Notes: generated by a model not told the origin, from the sequence alone. 64,000 bases of DNA from Candidatus Thermokryptus mobilis (GCF_900070205.1 NZ_FAOO01000004.1:115454-179453); one strand, 5' to 3'. Numbered from the stretch's first letter, positions 1 to 8,143 are shown. Numbers and translations are program-made.

Positions 1-726
1 AAGGTTTGGATAAAAAATTGAATATAAAAGCCACATCGTCGCTCCAATGCTGACTGGAATTGAAAGGTTGTCATCAACTTTTAGGTTCGTTGAAGCTGCT
101 TCAACGATTCCACCAACTACGGCTGAAACCATCGTTATGATATATTCCCCGGGGAGTTCTTGAACTTTGGGTGCTATAAGGACAACTGGGATAGATGCCA
201 CTATAAAGGCAAAAGTTCCTTCAAGCGATTTTTTGAAGAATCTATGTTTTCCAAATTTTCTTCCAAATATAGCTGCGCTTGCGTCGGATAAGATTAGGAT
301 TGCGAAGGCATTTATAACTATAAACTTTGGAAATATGACAACACAAACAAGGGCAGAGATGAAAACCCAAGTTGCACCATTTAAATTTTTCATCTTATGG
401 TCTCGCTCGTGTTGACGGAGTATAGAGCCAAAGAGCTTGTAAAATAGCTTTTGAACCGTTGGACTGTAGTATCTCATAATGTCAACAGTTACGAAACCGA
501 GTGTCAAGAGGATCAAAATTTTTATCGCTGTATCCCTTGGCGTGAAATAATAAATAACTGGAATTAGCATTGAGAACTGATGGATTGCCTTGCGAATATA
601 TTCGGCTTTGTAATTTCTGTCAATGTTCTTGCTGAAGTCAATTAAGACCTCGGAGTAGTCCGGGGCTTCAAATCTCCCGTTAAGCTTTTGATTCAGGATT
701 TGGAGATACTCTTGGAGATGTTTCAT
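1..726 (-). CDS. Dolichol/phytol/diacylglycerol kinase-family membrane protein (C-terminus outside window)
   Basis: The frame is open from an ATG at 726 to the window edge (242 residues visible). It carries the signature of the CTP-dependent polyprenol/diacylglycerol kinase family (Sec59, Dgk1, VTE5): RKAIH near residue 45, SDASAAIFGR at 147-156, KSLEGT at 166-171, a conserved Glu at 209 and DDNLSIP at 218-224. Several hydrophobic membrane segments lie between these. The family phosphorylates a lipid alcohol at the membrane; the substrate here (dolichol-like polyprenol, phytol or diacylglycerol) cannot be told from sequence. The start lies 47 bp inside the end of ftsH, which suggests translational coupling to it. 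A second member of the family is the N-terminal half of the fusion at 53476-54969. Confidence 0.8.
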   Translation of the reverse strand, partial: MKHLQEYLQILNQKLNGRFEAPDYSEVLIDFSKNIDRNYKAEYIRKAIHQFSMLIPVIYYFTPRDTAIKILILLTLGFVTVDIMRYYSPTVQKLFYKLFGSILRQHERDHKMKNLNGATWVFISALVCVVIFPKFIVINAFAILILSDASAAIFGRKFGKHRFFKKSLEGTFAFIVASIPVVLIAPKVQELPGEYIITMVSAVVGGIVEAASTNLKVDDNLSIPVSIGATMWLLYSIFYPNL

Positions 727-2704
727 TTTGACCGTTGTCTTTCTTTTGGAGGGCGGGGAGTTCTTCGCCTTTTATTATTTTATCTATCTCATCACCAGTG
801 AGAGTTTCTCTTTCAAGCAAAGCCCTCGCAAGGCGATGTAAAGCATCAATGTTCTCAAGTAAAATTTTCTCCGCTCTTTCCATACAAGTTATTACGATCC
901 TTTTCACTTCCTCGTCAATTAAAATTGCTGTTTGTTCGCTATAATTTTGGTGTCTTGTTATTTCTTTGCCAAGGAAAATTTCTTCTTCTTTAGTTCCGTA
1001 TGTCAGGGGACCGAGTCGTTCGCTCATGCCCCATTCACAGACCATTTTACGAGCGATTGTCGTTGCCTTTTCAAGATCATCAGCTGCGCCGGTTGTTAAG
1101 GAGTTGAAAATTATCTTTTCAGCTGCCCTTCCGCCAAGTGCATATGTTATCAGGGCTTCAAGATATTCTTTTGAATAAGTGTGCCTTTCATCTATTGGCA
1201 GATAAGTTGTTACTCCAAGAGCTCTTCCACGCGGGATTATAGTTACCTTGTGCACTGGGTCTGCTTCGGGCAACATTTTCGCAACAAGGACATGCCCTGA
1301 TTCGTGGTATGCTGTTATCCTTTTTTCTTTTTCGGAGATGGCGACATTTTTTCTTTGGATTCCCATCATCACCTTATCTTTTGCCTCTTCAAAATCTTGC
1401 ATCGTAACGAGGTTATGGTTTTTCCTTGCTGCTAAAAGAGCTGCCTCATTTACAAGATTTGCAAGATCAGCACCTGAAAAACCCGGCGTTGATCTAGCTA
1501 TTATCTCAAGGTTGACATCAGGGGCAAGTGGTAACCTTCTGGTGTGAACCTTTAAAATTTCAAGGCGTCCTTTGACATCGGGTCTATCAACGACAATTTG
1601 TCGGTCAAATCTACCAGGTCTTAAAAGTGCCGGATCAAGAATGTCGGGTCTATTTGTTGCTGCGATTACAATTATACCGCTGTTCTCTTCAAAGCCGTCC
1701 ATTTCAACTAAAAGCTGGTTGAGTGTTTGTTCCCTCTCATCATGTCCTCCGCCAAGCCCAGCTCCACGATGTCTTCCAACAGCATCAATCTCATCAATGA
1801 AAACAATGCAAGGTGCAAGTTTCTTCGCTTGTTCAAACAAATCCCTAACCCTACTTGCACCAACCCCAACGAACATCTCAACAAATTCCGCACCGCTTAT
1901 TGACAGGAATGGAACTCCTGCCTCTCCAGCTACCGCCTTCGCAAGCAATGTTTTCCCAGTTCCGGGGGGACCTAAAAGCAAAACACCTTTTGGAATTTTC
2001 CCACCAAGACGCTGAAATTTCCCAGGGTCTTTTAGAAATTCTATTATTTCCTTCAATTCCTCTTTCGCCTCATCAACTCCAGCAACATCATTGAATGTGA
2101 CCTTTGGGATATTATTCGTTAAAATTCTTGCTCTGCTCTTCCCAAATGTGAAAATATTCCTCGTCGCATTTCCCTGCATCCTTCTCATTATAAGAAACCA
2201 GATAAATATCAAGAGAATCCACGGTATTATGCTCAATAAAGCGTTTAACCATTGGTCACTTTCCTTAACAAAGTTAAATTTAATCCCCCGGCGTGTCCAT
2301 TCATCTATAACTTTTGAATCAGAGGCGTTCGGAAGAAAGACAACAAACTTGTCACCTCTGACCTTTTTCCCATCAACGGTTATCATTTCCTCCGGTTCTT
2401 TCAAAACACCGTGGAAATCAAAATTATTAACATCGGTTTTCTTGACTATCGCCTCTTTGATCTTGCCAGCTTTTAAAAATTGCTGATACTGGTCAAAGGT
2501 TATCTCATACTCAAGCTTTTGATTCCCTTTGAACCACACCATCAGCGCAAAAACAGCGGATATGATTATCAGCCAACTTAAAATTACACGCATAGCTCTT
2601 CCCCAATTGAAATCATCATCATCGTTATTTTCAAATTTAGGTCTTCTCATATTTCTGTCGTTTTTTCTAAATTTATCACTTGAATTTAAAAATTGCCTGA
2701 ACAT
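680..2704 (-). CDS. ftsH: ATP-dependent zinc metalloprotease FtsH
   Basis: This 674-residue protein is the membrane-bound AAA+ protease that degrades misfolded membrane proteins and short-lived regulators. Visible parts, in order, are a charged N-terminus, TM1 at about 38-57, an extracytoplasmic domain, TM2 at about 152-175, Walker A GPPGTGKT (245-252), Walker B VFIDEID (301-307) and the second region of homology with RPGRFDR (362-368). The zinc site is HESGH (467-471), with D543 the likely third ligand. HESGH replaces the commoner HEAGH, and both fit HExxH. The start is set by GGAGG seven bases upstream. The gene follows hpt by 24 bp, so tilS-hpt-ftsH is an operon, a common bacterial arrangement. 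Confidence 0.97.
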   Translation of the reverse strand: MFRQFLNSSDKFRKNDRNMRRPKFENNDDDDFNWGRAMRVILSWLIIISAVFALMVWFKGNQKLEYEITFDQYQQFLKAGKIKEAIVKKTDVNNFDFHGVLKEPEEMITVDGKKVRGDKFVVFLPNASDSKVIDEWTRRGIKFNFVKESDQWLNALLSIIPWILLIFIWFLIMRRMQGNATRNIFTFGKSRARILTNNIPKVTFNDVAGVDEAKEELKEIIEFLKDPGKFQRLGGKIPKGVLLLGPPGTGKTLLAKAVAGEAGVPFLSISGAEFVEMFVGVGASRVRDLFEQAKKLAPCIVFIDEIDAVGRHRGAGLGGGHDEREQTLNQLLVEMDGFEENSGIIVIAATNRPDILDPALLRPGRFDRQIVVDRPDVKGRLEILKVHTRRLPLAPDVNLEIIARSTPGFSGADLANLVNEAALLAARKNHNLVTMQDFEEAKDKVMMGIQRKNVAISEKEKRITAYHESGHVLVAKMLPEADPVHKVTIIPRGRALGVTTYLPIDERHTYSKEYLEALITYALGGRAAEKIIFNSLTTGAADDLEKATTIARKMVCEWGMSERLGPLTYGTKEEEIFLGKEITRHQNYSEQTAILIDEEVKRIVITCMERAEKILLENIDALHRLARALLERETLTGDEIDKIIKGEELPALQKKDNGQNETSPRVSPNPESKA

Positions 2705-2728
2705 TTTCCAACCTCCAAATATTGAAAT

Positions 2729-3283
2729 TTATTTTTGTGAATCAATCACATAAATTGACTTCAAATTTCTTCCTTTCTGAGCGTAGTCAAGCCCATAGCC
2801 GATGACGAACTCGTCTCCTATCTCAAATCCAATATAATCAATTTTAAAATCAATTTGAACTCTATTCTTCTTATATAACAATGTCACAACCCTTAAAGAT
2901 TTCGGATTTTTAAGCAAGATCAAGTTCTTGATGAATTTGATTGAAAGCCCGGAATCAATTATGTCTTCAACCACAATTATGTCCCTTCCTGTCACTTGGC
3001 AATCTAGGTCTTTTAGAAGTTTTACATGTCCTGATGAAATTTTTTCGTCGCCATAGCTTGAAAGTTTGAGGAAGTCAACCTCACAATCAATTTTCACCTC
3101 CCTTATCAAATCGGCGAAAAATATGACCGAGCCGTTTAAAACTCCAATGAAAATAGGAATACTCCCAGCATAATCCTTGCTGATTTGTTCGCCGAGCTCT
3201 TTGACTCTCTTTTTTATTTCTTGCTCCGGTATCAAAACCTTAAACCTTTCTCCATTAATATAAACGACTTGGTCATTCATCAT
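2729..3283 (-). CDS. hpt: Hypoxanthine phosphoribosyltransferase
   Basis: At 184 residues this is the usual size for bacterial HPRT, which makes IMP or GMP from hypoxanthine or guanine and PRPP in purine salvage. The PRPP-binding loop VVEDIIDSG is at residues 104-112. The early segment around GVLNGS (48-52) matches the family pyrophosphate loop. The ATG overlaps the tilS stop in an ATGA arrangement, and a second ATG follows directly, so either may be used. Placement between tilS and ftsH is the classic order. PRPP would come from prs at 43120 in the same window. Confidence 0.95.
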   Translation of the reverse strand: MMNDQVVYINGERFKVLIPEQEIKKRVKELGEQISKDYAGSIPIFIGVLNGSVIFFADLIREVKIDCEVDFLKLSSYGDEKISSGHVKLLKDLDCQVTGRDIIVVEDIIDSGLSIKFIKNLILLKNPKSLRVVTLLYKKNRVQIDFKIDYIGFEIGDEFVIGYGLDYAQKGRNLKSIYVIDSQK

Positions 3284-4674
3284 GTTTGCGTTTTTTGTTT
3301 TGGATGAAATTCAATTTTTAAAATTTTTTTCGTTGAATCAGTTATTTTGAACCTGTCGTCAAGACGCAAACCGCAAACCCAAACGATTTTTCCCTCGGAT
3401 TCAAGAACGAGGATTTTCCCTTTCTCGTAAATCGGTATTTTCAGGTCAATCAGAAAATCACTCACCTTTTTTCTTCCCTTCATCCCAAGTGGGATAAACC
3501 AATCACCAGGTTGCCAATTTCTCAGAATGAATTCATCACCTATCAAATCCGCATCAATATACTCAACCTGTGAGTCGCGATGAAATTGAACCTCGTCTCT
3601 GTCCACAAATTTAGACATAAAGATGAAATTGTCAGTTTCATATTTTTCCCCGGGGTGAATGTAGACGAATACCTCTTCCTTTGCGAACTCCGGCTTCTTG
3701 AGGAAGACAAGATGAGTTCTATCGCGATAAACAAATAAATCACCGGTTAACATAACCGAGTTGCCAGGAGTTGAATCAATGAGGTTTAAAACTGAAAGAA
3801 CTCTAGCGTAATCAACCCTTTCATTGAAATATGTCTCAACTATAGAAAGTATCACGCTTTCCTGTATGAAGTATAGATAATTTTTCAGTTTTTGGATGTC
3901 AACAAGGACTTTGTCCGGGTTTTCCTCTATGGCTATAAATTTCACAATTTTTGAAACTTCGTGTTTGATGAAGTTACTTAACTCCGAGAATATCTGGGCT
4001 GTTCGGTTTAAGGTTTCAATTATTCCTGGATTTATATTTTCACTTATCATGGGCAAAATTTTTAGGCGTATGTAGTTTCTTCTATATGAGGTTTTCAAGT
4101 TTGAGGAATCAATCCTAAATGATAATCCTTTTGCCTCAGCATATCTTTCAATTTCATCGCGGGTTGCAAAAAGCAGTGGTCTGATTATGCTTCCTCTTTT
4201 AACTTGTATTCCAGCGAGACCATTTACCCCGGAGCCACGGAATAAATTCAACAGCACTGTCTCAGCGTTGTCATTGGCATTATGTGCAGTTGCAATTTTA
4301 TCAAATCCTTTTAACAGTCTTAGAGTTTCAAAGAAATTATATCTTAACTCACGTGCCCCTTCTTGGATTGAGATTTTTTTTGACTTGCAATATTCCCTGG
4401 TATCCTCGCCCCTGACATAGCATTCAATTCCGAGATTTGAACAGTATCTTCTGACAAATTCTTCATCCTCGTCTGATTCGGCTCCCCTGAGCTTATGGTT
4501 GAAATGAGCTGCTATAAGTTCAATTTTAAGTTGCTCTTTGATTTCGTTTAGAACATCAAGTAAAACCACGGAGTCAACTCCACCGCTTATAGCTACGATG
4601 ATTTTATCTCCCGGGGAAATGAGTTGATTTTTCTGTGTGAATTCTCGGAAGCGATTTATAAATTCTTTTATCAT
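3280..4674 (-). CDS. tilS: tRNA(Ile)-lysidine synthetase TilS
   Basis: TilS converts C34 of tRNA-Ile(CAU) to lysidine, so that the tRNA reads AUA and is charged with isoleucine. The N-type ATP pyrophosphatase P-loop SGGVDS is at residues 30-35. The C-terminal TilS domain starts near a RNWQPGDWFIPLGMKG stretch. The open frame extends further upstream to 4800, but those codons run through a terminator and a tRNA. The ATG at 4674 gives 464 residues beginning in the way typical of the family; no strong ribosome binding site precedes it. The gene lies just downstream of a tRNA with anticodon CAT, which may be its own substrate. The stop overlaps hpt. Confidence 0.95.
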   Translation of the reverse strand: MIKEFINRFREFTQKNQLISPGDKIIVAISGGVDSVVLLDVLNEIKEQLKIELIAAHFNHKLRGAESDEDEEFVRRYCSNLGIECYVRGEDTREYCKSKKISIQEGARELRYNFFETLRLLKGFDKIATAHNANDNAETVLLNLFRGSGVNGLAGIQVKRGSIIRPLLFATRDEIERYAEAKGLSFRIDSSNLKTSYRRNYIRLKILPMISENINPGIIETLNRTAQIFSELSNFIKHEVSKIVKFIAIEENPDKVLVDIQKLKNYLYFIQESVILSIVETYFNERVDYARVLSVLNLIDSTPGNSVMLTGDLFVYRDRTHLVFLKKPEFAKEEVFVYIHPGEKYETDNFIFMSKFVDRDEVQFHRDSQVEYIDADLIGDEFILRNWQPGDWFIPLGMKGRKKVSDFLIDLKIPIYEKGKILVLESEGKIVWVCGLRLDDRFKITDSTKKILKIEFHPKQKTQT

Positions 4675-4693
4675 GGTTGTTTTTGCTTCTGAT

Positions 4694-4730
4694 ATAAAAA
4701 AACCTTCCAGCCCTTTGGGACTGAAAGGTT
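4694..4730 (-). terminator. Rho-independent terminator after tRNA(CAT)
   Basis: On the minus strand a GC-containing stem (arms at 4717-4730 and 4701-4714, loop AAA) is followed by a run of seven to eight T. It lies 13 bases after the tRNA 3' end and before tilS, so it should end the tRNA transcript. tilS would then need readthrough or its own promoter. Confidence 0.85.
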
Positions 4731-4742
4731 TCGCAAGTTTTG

Positions 4743-4815
4743 TAGCGGGTGAGGGACTCGAACCCCCGACACGCGGATTATGATTCCGCTGCTCTACCAC
4801 CTGAGCTAACCCGCC
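4743..4815 (-). tRNA. tRNA with anticodon CAT (Met elongator or Ile2)
   Basis: The 73-nt cloverleaf folds completely: acceptor GGCGGGT/ACCCGCT (with a G-U pair at 1-72), D arm GCTC/GAGC, anticodon stem GCGGA/TCCGC, loop ATCATAA and T arm with TTCGAGT. The discriminator is A and CCA is not encoded. Anticodon CAT leaves three choices. The initiator is unlikely, because the anticodon stem lacks the three consecutive G-C pairs of initiators. Elongator Met and the lysidine-modified Ile2 remain. Direct linkage to tilS favours a look at Ile2, but sequence alone does not decide. Confidence 0.93.
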
Positions 4816-4835
4816 ACGATGATTTTTTCATAAAA

Positions 4836-4864
4836 AATATACAAAGTTCAAACAAAAAAGTCAA
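4836..4864 (-). promoter_or_regulatory. Sigma70-type promoter for tRNA(CAT)
   Basis: On the minus strand TTGACT (4864-4859), a 17-nt spacer and TATATT (4841-4836) form a near-consensus promoter. The -10 ends 20 bases before the tRNA. It is divergent from an identical-consensus promoter at 4885 that drives the sulfur island. Confidence 0.8.
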
Positions 4865-4884
4865 ACTTTCTAAATGCCGGTGAC

Positions 4885-4913
4885 TTGACTTTTGGGGAAA
4901 TTTTTATTATATT
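4885..4913 (+). promoter_or_regulatory. Sigma70-type promoter of the sulfur/thiol island
   Basis: TTGACT (4885-4890), a 17-nt spacer and TATATT (4908-4913) match consensus closely. Transcription would start around 4920, about 30 bases before the first arsR-type gene. The boxes are identical to those of the divergent tRNA promoter. Confidence 0.8.
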
Positions 4914-4914
4914 T

Positions 4915-4938
4915 ATATTGCAATATCAAAATATTTGA
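4915..4938 (+). promoter_or_regulatory. Candidate ArsR operator, two inverted repeats
   Basis: A perfect 12-bp palindrome ATATTGCAATAT (4915-4926) is followed directly by TCAAA-ATA-TTTGA (4926-4938). Both overlap the expected transcription start of the promoter at 4885. AT-rich dyads in this position are typical of ArsR-family operators, and two ArsR genes follow, so autorepression is the natural reading. This is inference from position and symmetry. Confidence 0.55.
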
Positions 4939-4948
4939 ATATAGTGAT

Positions 4949-5248
4949 ATGGAGTTGGAAAAACTCAAACAAGTTGGATTTGAAGAGGAGGCGGAAATTT
5001 TAAGGATACTCGGTCATCCGACCAGGTTGAAGATAGTGTGCGGATTGATGGAACGGGAACTATGCGTAAGTGATATTGAGAACTGTCTGGGTGAGCCACA
5101 ACCGAAGATATCTCAGCATCTGTCTCTTCTTAGGGCGAAGGGTATCGTTAGAGCCGAAAGGGAAGGTTTAAATATAAGGTACAGGATCGTTCATCCGCTC
5201 GTGATTAAAATTGTAAAAATTCTTGAAAGAGAAAAATTAAAGGAATAA
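4949..5248 (+). CDS. ArsR-family winged-helix repressor (first of two)
   Basis: With the ATG at 4949 this is a 99-residue ArsR-type regulator. It has the opening ILGHPTRLKIV (19-30), a recognition helix around QPKISQHLSLL (51-61) and a beta wing after it. Cysteines sit at 31, 39 and 46; C39 falls where metal-binding ArsR proteins carry their first Cys, but the full CxC metal motif is absent. Persulfide-sensing ArsR proteins (SqrR, BigR, YgaV) control sulfur genes through cysteine pairs, so thiol or persulfide sensing is possible but unproven. An upstream extension of the frame to 4892 runs through the promoter and is rejected. The gene is first in the sulfur island, just behind an operator-like dyad. 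Confidence 0.85.
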   Translation: MELEKLKQVGFEEEAEILRILGHPTRLKIVCGLMERELCVSDIENCLGEPQPKISQHLSLLRAKGIVRAEREGLNIRYRIVHPLVIKIVKILEREKLKE

Positions 5249-5256
5249 GCACCAAA

Positions 5257-5559
5257 GTGGGAAAAACAATTGATCTAAATAATTTCGTTGATATGTTTAA
5301 GGCACTTGGACATCCCATAAGGTTACGCATAATTTTTGAGCTTATGGAATCCGAAAGGAGTGTCTCTGAGTTATGGCACCTTTTAGGTGTATCTCAGACG
5401 CTTGTATCGCAGCATCTTGCGGTTTTGAGACATAGTGGGATAATAAAGAGTTTTCGCCGTGGGAACACGGTTTATTATTCCATCCTAAACCCAATTGTGG
5501 TTGAAATTTTCAAACTAATTCAAAAAAAATTAAAAGGAGGGAAAAAGTATGTTTCTTGA
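5257..5559 (+). CDS. ArsR-family winged-helix regulator (second of two)
   Basis: A 100-residue ArsR-like protein with MFKALGHPIRLRII (13-26), a SQTLVSQHLAVLRHSG recognition helix near 47-62 and a wing. It contains no cysteine, so it cannot sense thiols or persulfides by itself; it may bind another ligand or heterodimerise with the first repressor. The start is GTG at 5257, nine bases after the previous stop; an AAGGA lies 13 bases upstream. An internal ATG at 5293 would remove the first helix. The end overlaps the next gene by 11 bp. Confidence 0.85.
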   Translation: MGKTIDLNNFVDMFKALGHPIRLRIIFELMESERSVSELWHLLGVSQTLVSQHLAVLRHSGIIKSFRRGNTVYYSILNPIVVEIFKLIQKKLKGGKKYVS

Positions 5560-6223
5560 TGCTGATGATAAGGAAGAATTGAGAAAGAGATTTGAAGAAA
5601 ACCTTGTGAATAAGGTTCGCCTTATACATTTCACGCGCGAGCTTGATTGCCAATATTGTAGGGAGACGAAACAACTTTTAACAGAGCTTGCTGAGCTTTC
5701 GGATAAAATACAGCTTGAGGTATATAATTTTTACACTGATACGGATAAAGTTGCGGAGTTTAAAATAGATAAAGTTCCCGCAACGGTGATAGCTAGCGAG
5801 AACAAAGATTACGGAATAAGATATTTCGGTATTCCATCTGGCTATGAATTTGCGTCATTACTTTCGGATATAGAGATGGTTTCAAGGGGAACTTCTGGAT
5901 TGAGTCAACGAAGCATGGAGAAAATAAAGGCGATTGATGTTCCGATACATATACAAGTTTTTGTAACGCCGACTTGTCCATATTGTCCAAGCGCTGTTCA
6001 TTTGGCACATCAAATTGCGATGGAGAACGATTTGATAACCGCTGATATGATTGAAGCGATTGAATTTCCTGAACTTGCAGAAAAATATATGGTTATGGGA
6101 GTTCCTAAAGTTGTTATGAATGATATTTACTATTTTGAGGGAGCTTTGCCGGAGAGATATTACATTGACAAAGTTGTTGAAGCAGCAAGGAAGACAAAAG
6201 AGATCAAAGAACAACAAAATTAA
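5549..6223 (+). CDS. Protein disulfide oxidoreductase, two thioredoxin folds (PDO)
   Basis: The 224 residues form two glutaredoxin/thioredoxin folds in tandem: site 1 CQYC (34-37) with cis-Pro near 77, and site 2 CPYC (143-146) with a GVPK cis-Pro loop. This is the layout of PDO from thermophiles such as Pyrococcus and Aquifex, where it forms or isomerises disulfides in cytoplasmic proteins. No signal peptide is present. The start has AAAAGGAGGG upstream. The flavoprotein that could reduce or oxidise it follows 9 bp later. In sulfur-dependent thermophiles PDO also takes part in sulfur-responsive redox with a CoA-dependent NAD(P)H oxidoreductase, which fits this pairing. Confidence 0.9.
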   Translation: MFLDADDKEELRKRFEENLVNKVRLIHFTRELDCQYCRETKQLLTELAELSDKIQLEVYNFYTDTDKVAEFKIDKVPATVIASENKDYGIRYFGIPSGYEFASLLSDIEMVSRGTSGLSQRSMEKIKAIDVPIHIQVFVTPTCPYCPSAVHLAHQIAMENDLITADMIEAIEFPELAEKYMVMGVPKVVMNDIYYFEGALPERYYIDKVVEAARKTKEIKEQQN

Positions 6224-6232
6224 TTTTTTAAA

Positions 6233-7591
6233 ATGGCGGAGCGACTTGTTGTTATTGGTGGAGTTGCTGCTGGAATGAGTGCCGCAAGTAGGGCAAGAAG
6301 ATTAAACCCGAAAATTGAAATTATGGTTTTTGAGAAAAGCGGTTTTGTTTCATATGGGTCTTGTGGCTTGCCATATTTTGTCTCTGATGTGATCAAAGCA
6401 CCTGAAAATCTTGTCGTTTACGATGCTAAATTTTTTAAAGAGAAAAGGAACATTGATGTTTATCTTCATCACGAAGTTTTAAAAATCTTCCCCGCCAAGA
6501 GAAGCGTCTTGGTTAAGGACCTTGAAAGGGATAAAGAGTTTGAGATTGGATATGACAAGCTCGTGATAGCTACTGGAGCTCGGGCTGTTAAACCGAATAT
6601 AAAAGGGGTTGATTTAAAAGGGATCTTTACGATAAGGTTTCTTGAGGATGGTATAGCGATAAAAAATTTTATAAAGGAGAATTCACCAAAGAGGGCTTTA
6701 ATAGTTGGTGCTGGATATATAGGTATGGAAATGGCTGAAGCGCTTGTTTCTCTTGGGATTGATGTGACAGTCGTTGAGATGATGCCAAATATACTTGGTT
6801 CAATGGATGATGAGATAAATGAGATTGTTGAGGGTGAGCTTCAAAGAAATGGTGTTAAATTGTTGAAATCAACTTCAGTCGTTGAATTTGTTGGTGATGG
6901 TTTTGTTAAGGGAGCGATTTTAAATAACGGTGTTTCTCTTGATGTTGATCTTGTTATAGTTGGAGCAGGTATAAAGCCAAACTCAGAAATTGCAAGAGAT
7001 GCTGGAATTGAGATGGGTCGTACAGGAGCGATAGCGGTGAATCAAAGAATGGAGACGAATATACTGGGAATTTTCGCTGCTGGTGATTGCGCTGAGGCGT
7101 TTCATTTGGTGCTTGGTCGTCCGGTTTATGTTCCTCTTGGGACGACTGCAAATAAACAGGGAAAAGTCGCTGGAGAAAATGCTGTTGGTGGAAATGCAGT
7201 TTTCAAAGGTATAGTTGGGACAGCTGTTTTTAAAGTTTTTGATCTTGAAGTTGCCCGCACAGGTATTTCTGAAAAACAAGCGAGAGAAGAAGGGATTGAT
7301 TATGTCTCAACCGTGATTGAACATGGCTCAAGGGCACATTATTATCCCGGTGGGAGTAAAATAAGGGTTAAGTTGATAGCCGAAAGAAAAACAGGACGTT
7401 TGCTCGGAGCTGAAATGGTTGGAAGGGATGGTGTTGCAAAAAGAATTGATGTGTTTGCTACCGCATTGCATGCAAGGATGAGCATTGATGAACTTACGCA
7501 ACTTGATCTAAGCTATGCCCCACCGTTTGCCCCGGTGTGGGATCCAATTTTGATCGCTGCAAATGATATTGAAAAGAAATTGAAAAGTTAA
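6233..7591 (+). CDS. CoA-disulfide reductase / NADH oxidase-type flavoprotein
   Basis: This 452-residue pyridine nucleotide-disulfide oxidoreductase has an FAD motif VVIGGVAAGMSAA at the N-terminus, the single-cysteine site SYGSCGLPYF (C44), an NAD(P)H motif VGAGYIGMEMAEAL near 158 and a C-terminal dimer domain. C44 in this context is the hallmark of CoA-disulfide reductase and of NADH oxidases from Pyrococcus that reduce sulfur or CoA (per)sulfides. Lacking a CxxC, it is not an ordinary thioredoxin reductase. It sits between PDO and a glutaredoxin and probably supplies or drains electrons for them. There is no rhodanese fusion at its C-terminus; a separate rhodanese lies at 13428. The exact substrate is inferred. 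Confidence 0.88.
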   Translation: MAERLVVIGGVAAGMSAASRARRLNPKIEIMVFEKSGFVSYGSCGLPYFVSDVIKAPENLVVYDAKFFKEKRNIDVYLHHEVLKIFPAKRSVLVKDLERDKEFEIGYDKLVIATGARAVKPNIKGVDLKGIFTIRFLEDGIAIKNFIKENSPKRALIVGAGYIGMEMAEALVSLGIDVTVVEMMPNILGSMDDEINEIVEGELQRNGVKLLKSTSVVEFVGDGFVKGAILNNGVSLDVDLVIVGAGIKPNSEIARDAGIEMGRTGAIAVNQRMETNILGIFAAGDCAEAFHLVLGRPVYVPLGTTANKQGKVAGENAVGGNAVFKGIVGTAVFKVFDLEVARTGISEKQAREEGIDYVSTVIEHGSRAHYYPGGSKIRVKLIAERKTGRLLGAEMVGRDGVAKRIDVFATALHARMSIDELTQLDLSYAPPFAPVWDPILIAANDIEKKLKS

Positions 7592-7594
7592 ACG

Positions 7595-7843
7595 ATGAAT
7601 CAAAAACAGCATAAAGTTATAATTTTTACAACGCCAACATGTCCTTGGTGTAGAGCAGCCAAACAATACTTTATGCAAAAAAAAGTGAAGTTTACGGAGG
7701 TTGATGTCACAAAAAATCAAAGTGCTGTTAAAGATTTGATTAGATTAACAGGTCAAACTGGGGTGCCAGTTATTTTAATTGATAATAGACCCGTTGTTGG
7801 GTTTGATAAGGCAAAGATTGATAAACTACTTGGTTTGAAATAA
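7595..7843 (+). CDS. Glutaredoxin-like protein (CPWC)
   Basis: An 82-residue single-domain glutaredoxin/NrdH-like redoxin with CPWC at 16-19, a TGVPV cis-Pro loop near 52-56 and a C-terminal GFD segment. It is cytoplasmic, with no leader. The stop of the flavoprotein is only 3 bp upstream, so the two are co-translated and may be partners. NrdH (ribonucleotide reductase donor) is an alternative, but no nrd genes are nearby. Confidence 0.88.
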   Translation: MNQKQHKVIIFTTPTCPWCRAAKQYFMQKKVKFTEVDVTKNQSAVKDLIRLTGQTGVPVILIDNRPVVGFDKAKIDKLLGLK

Positions 7844-7867
7844 AAACAAAAATCGGAGAAAGTAGAT

Positions 7868-8143
7868 ATGAAGATCAGACCTCTTGATGACAGAGTTCTT
7901 GTTCAACCACTTGAAGAAATTGAATCAAAAACAAGTTCAGGGATTATAATTCCTGATACCGCAAAGGAGAAACCAAGAATCGGTGTCGTTATAGCGGTTG
8001 GAACAGATGAGGACTTACGCGAGAAGGTTAAAGAGGGTGATAAAATTTTATTTGCAAAATACGGTGGCGAAGAGGTTGAAATTGATGGGAAAGAGTATAG
8101 GATAATTTCAAGGAGTGATATACTTGCCGTAATTGAGGATTAG
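7868..8143 (+). CDS. groES: Co-chaperonin GroES
   Basis: The 91-residue sequence is full-length Cpn10: IRPLDDRVLVQP opening, the mobile loop around TSSGIIIPDTAKEKP (22-36) and a closing DILAVIED. It caps GroEL during folding. The odd point is the setting: groEL is not beside it, and it lies between a glutaredoxin and sulfide:quinone oxidoreductase. groEL would have to be elsewhere. Its placement suggests that it is co-induced with the redox genes. Confidence 0.95.
   Translation: MKIRPLDDRVLVQPLEEIESKTSSGIIIPDTAKEKPRIGVVIAVGTDEDLREKVKEGDKILFAKYGGEEVEIDGKEYRIISRSDILAVIED

Noticed and set aside
1248-2015. Plus-strand frames of 99 and 147 residues inside ftsH
   Set aside because: They are antisense shadows of a highly conserved gene and show no domain or ribosome binding site.
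4675-4800. N-terminal extension of tilS to 4800
   Set aside because: Those codons run through a rho-independent terminator and a tRNA; the protein fold begins at ATG 4674.
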